The position numbers were made by a program, and so were the translations under genes. Below the pieces are notes generated by a model, which saw only the letters and a program-made list of their open reading frames with translations, was not told where the DNA came from and made no database searches. Positions 5,285 through 5,376 of a stretch of 5,376 nucleotides of DNA are shown piece by piece. The stretch's first letter is position 1. Every line of letters starts with the position of its first letter. The DNA is from Candidatus Bathyarchaeota archaeon (GTDB lineage Archaea; Thermoproteota; Bathyarchaeia; 40CM-2-53-6; FEN-987), in assembly GCA_022865625.1 (NCBI GenBank), contig JALHTB010000028.1, positions 1 to 5,376 of the forward strand, written 5' to 3'.

Positions 5285-5376
5285 GTGTTGAAAAGTCCGC
5301 TTGCTCATGAACCTTTCACGGGAGACTCACTGGATCGCATCGGAAACTCACAATGTATTGCGAACGCTATCAAGAA
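5285..5376 (+). CDS. Possible start of a divergent plus-strand gene (partial)
   Basis: From GTG 5285, after a strong Shine-Dalgarno-like sequence, the frame stays open for 30 codons to the window edge (starts VLKSPLAHEPFTGDSLDRIG). The D-x-LDR...IANAI pattern faintly recalls the entry segment of KAP-type P-loop NTPases, but this is far too little to name a family. A second frame starting at ATG 5307 is also open to the edge. The gap to the divergent ATPase gene is only 17 nt, leaving little room for two promoters, which counts against it. Confidence 0.25.
   Translation, partial: MLKSPLAHEPFTGDSLDRIGNSQCIANAIK

Noticed and set aside
2824..5341. 11-bp direct repeat TGGATCGCATC at 2824-2834 and 5331-5341, just outside both ends of the ABC operon
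   Set aside because: With about 14 million position pairs in the window and about 4 million possible 11-mers, a few such matches are expected by chance; there is no target-site or mobile-element context.

Overview
The window looks archaeal. The best evidence is a near-consensus archaeal promoter on the minus strand (TTTATATA at 2686-2679 with an A-rich BRE-like stretch just upstream), placed so that transcription would start about 30 nt before a gene start. The Rad3-like helicase with an N-terminal zinc ribbon, the ABC-2 permease type and the frequent GTG starts fit this. The lineage cannot be fixed from the sequence; a mesophilic or moderately thermophilic archaeon of medium GC content is a guess.

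Layout: every confident gene is on the minus strand, so in transcription order the window reads right to left. (1) 5267-2839: a two-gene ABC-2 type transporter operon, ATPase then a roughly 12-helix permease, overlapping by 4 nt (ATGA). (2) 2838-2625: an intergenic stretch holding the archaeal promoter and a small dyad at the predicted transcription start. (3) 2624-945: a two-gene unit with an AbiEi-like winged-helix protein followed with zero spacing (TAG|GTG) by an AbiEii/MenT-type nucleotidyltransferase toxin. I read this as a type IV toxin-antitoxin / abortive-infection pair. (4) 944-550: about 395 nt without a convincing gene, but packed with palindromes and a repeat array (CAAGGGTG motifs, an imperfect 21-nt tandem repeat, and two AGGGTG-N5-CACCCT hairpins each followed by a T-tract on the plus strand, opposite to all confident genes). 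(5) 549-361: a doubtful 62-residue ORF whose stop overlaps (4 nt, GTGA) the start of (6) 364-1: the N-terminal 121 residues of a superfamily 2, Rad3/XPD-like helicase that runs off the left edge. At the far right, 5285-5376 holds a weak candidate for the start of a divergent plus-strand gene.

How the parts may work together: the ABC pair is a self-contained exporter of unknown substrate. The AbiE-like pair has its own promoter and is probably autoregulated by its wHTH protein. The helicase next to it could be housekeeping or part of a defence neighbourhood; the window is too short to decide. The least explained material is the hairpin/repeat array between the toxin gene and the helicase.
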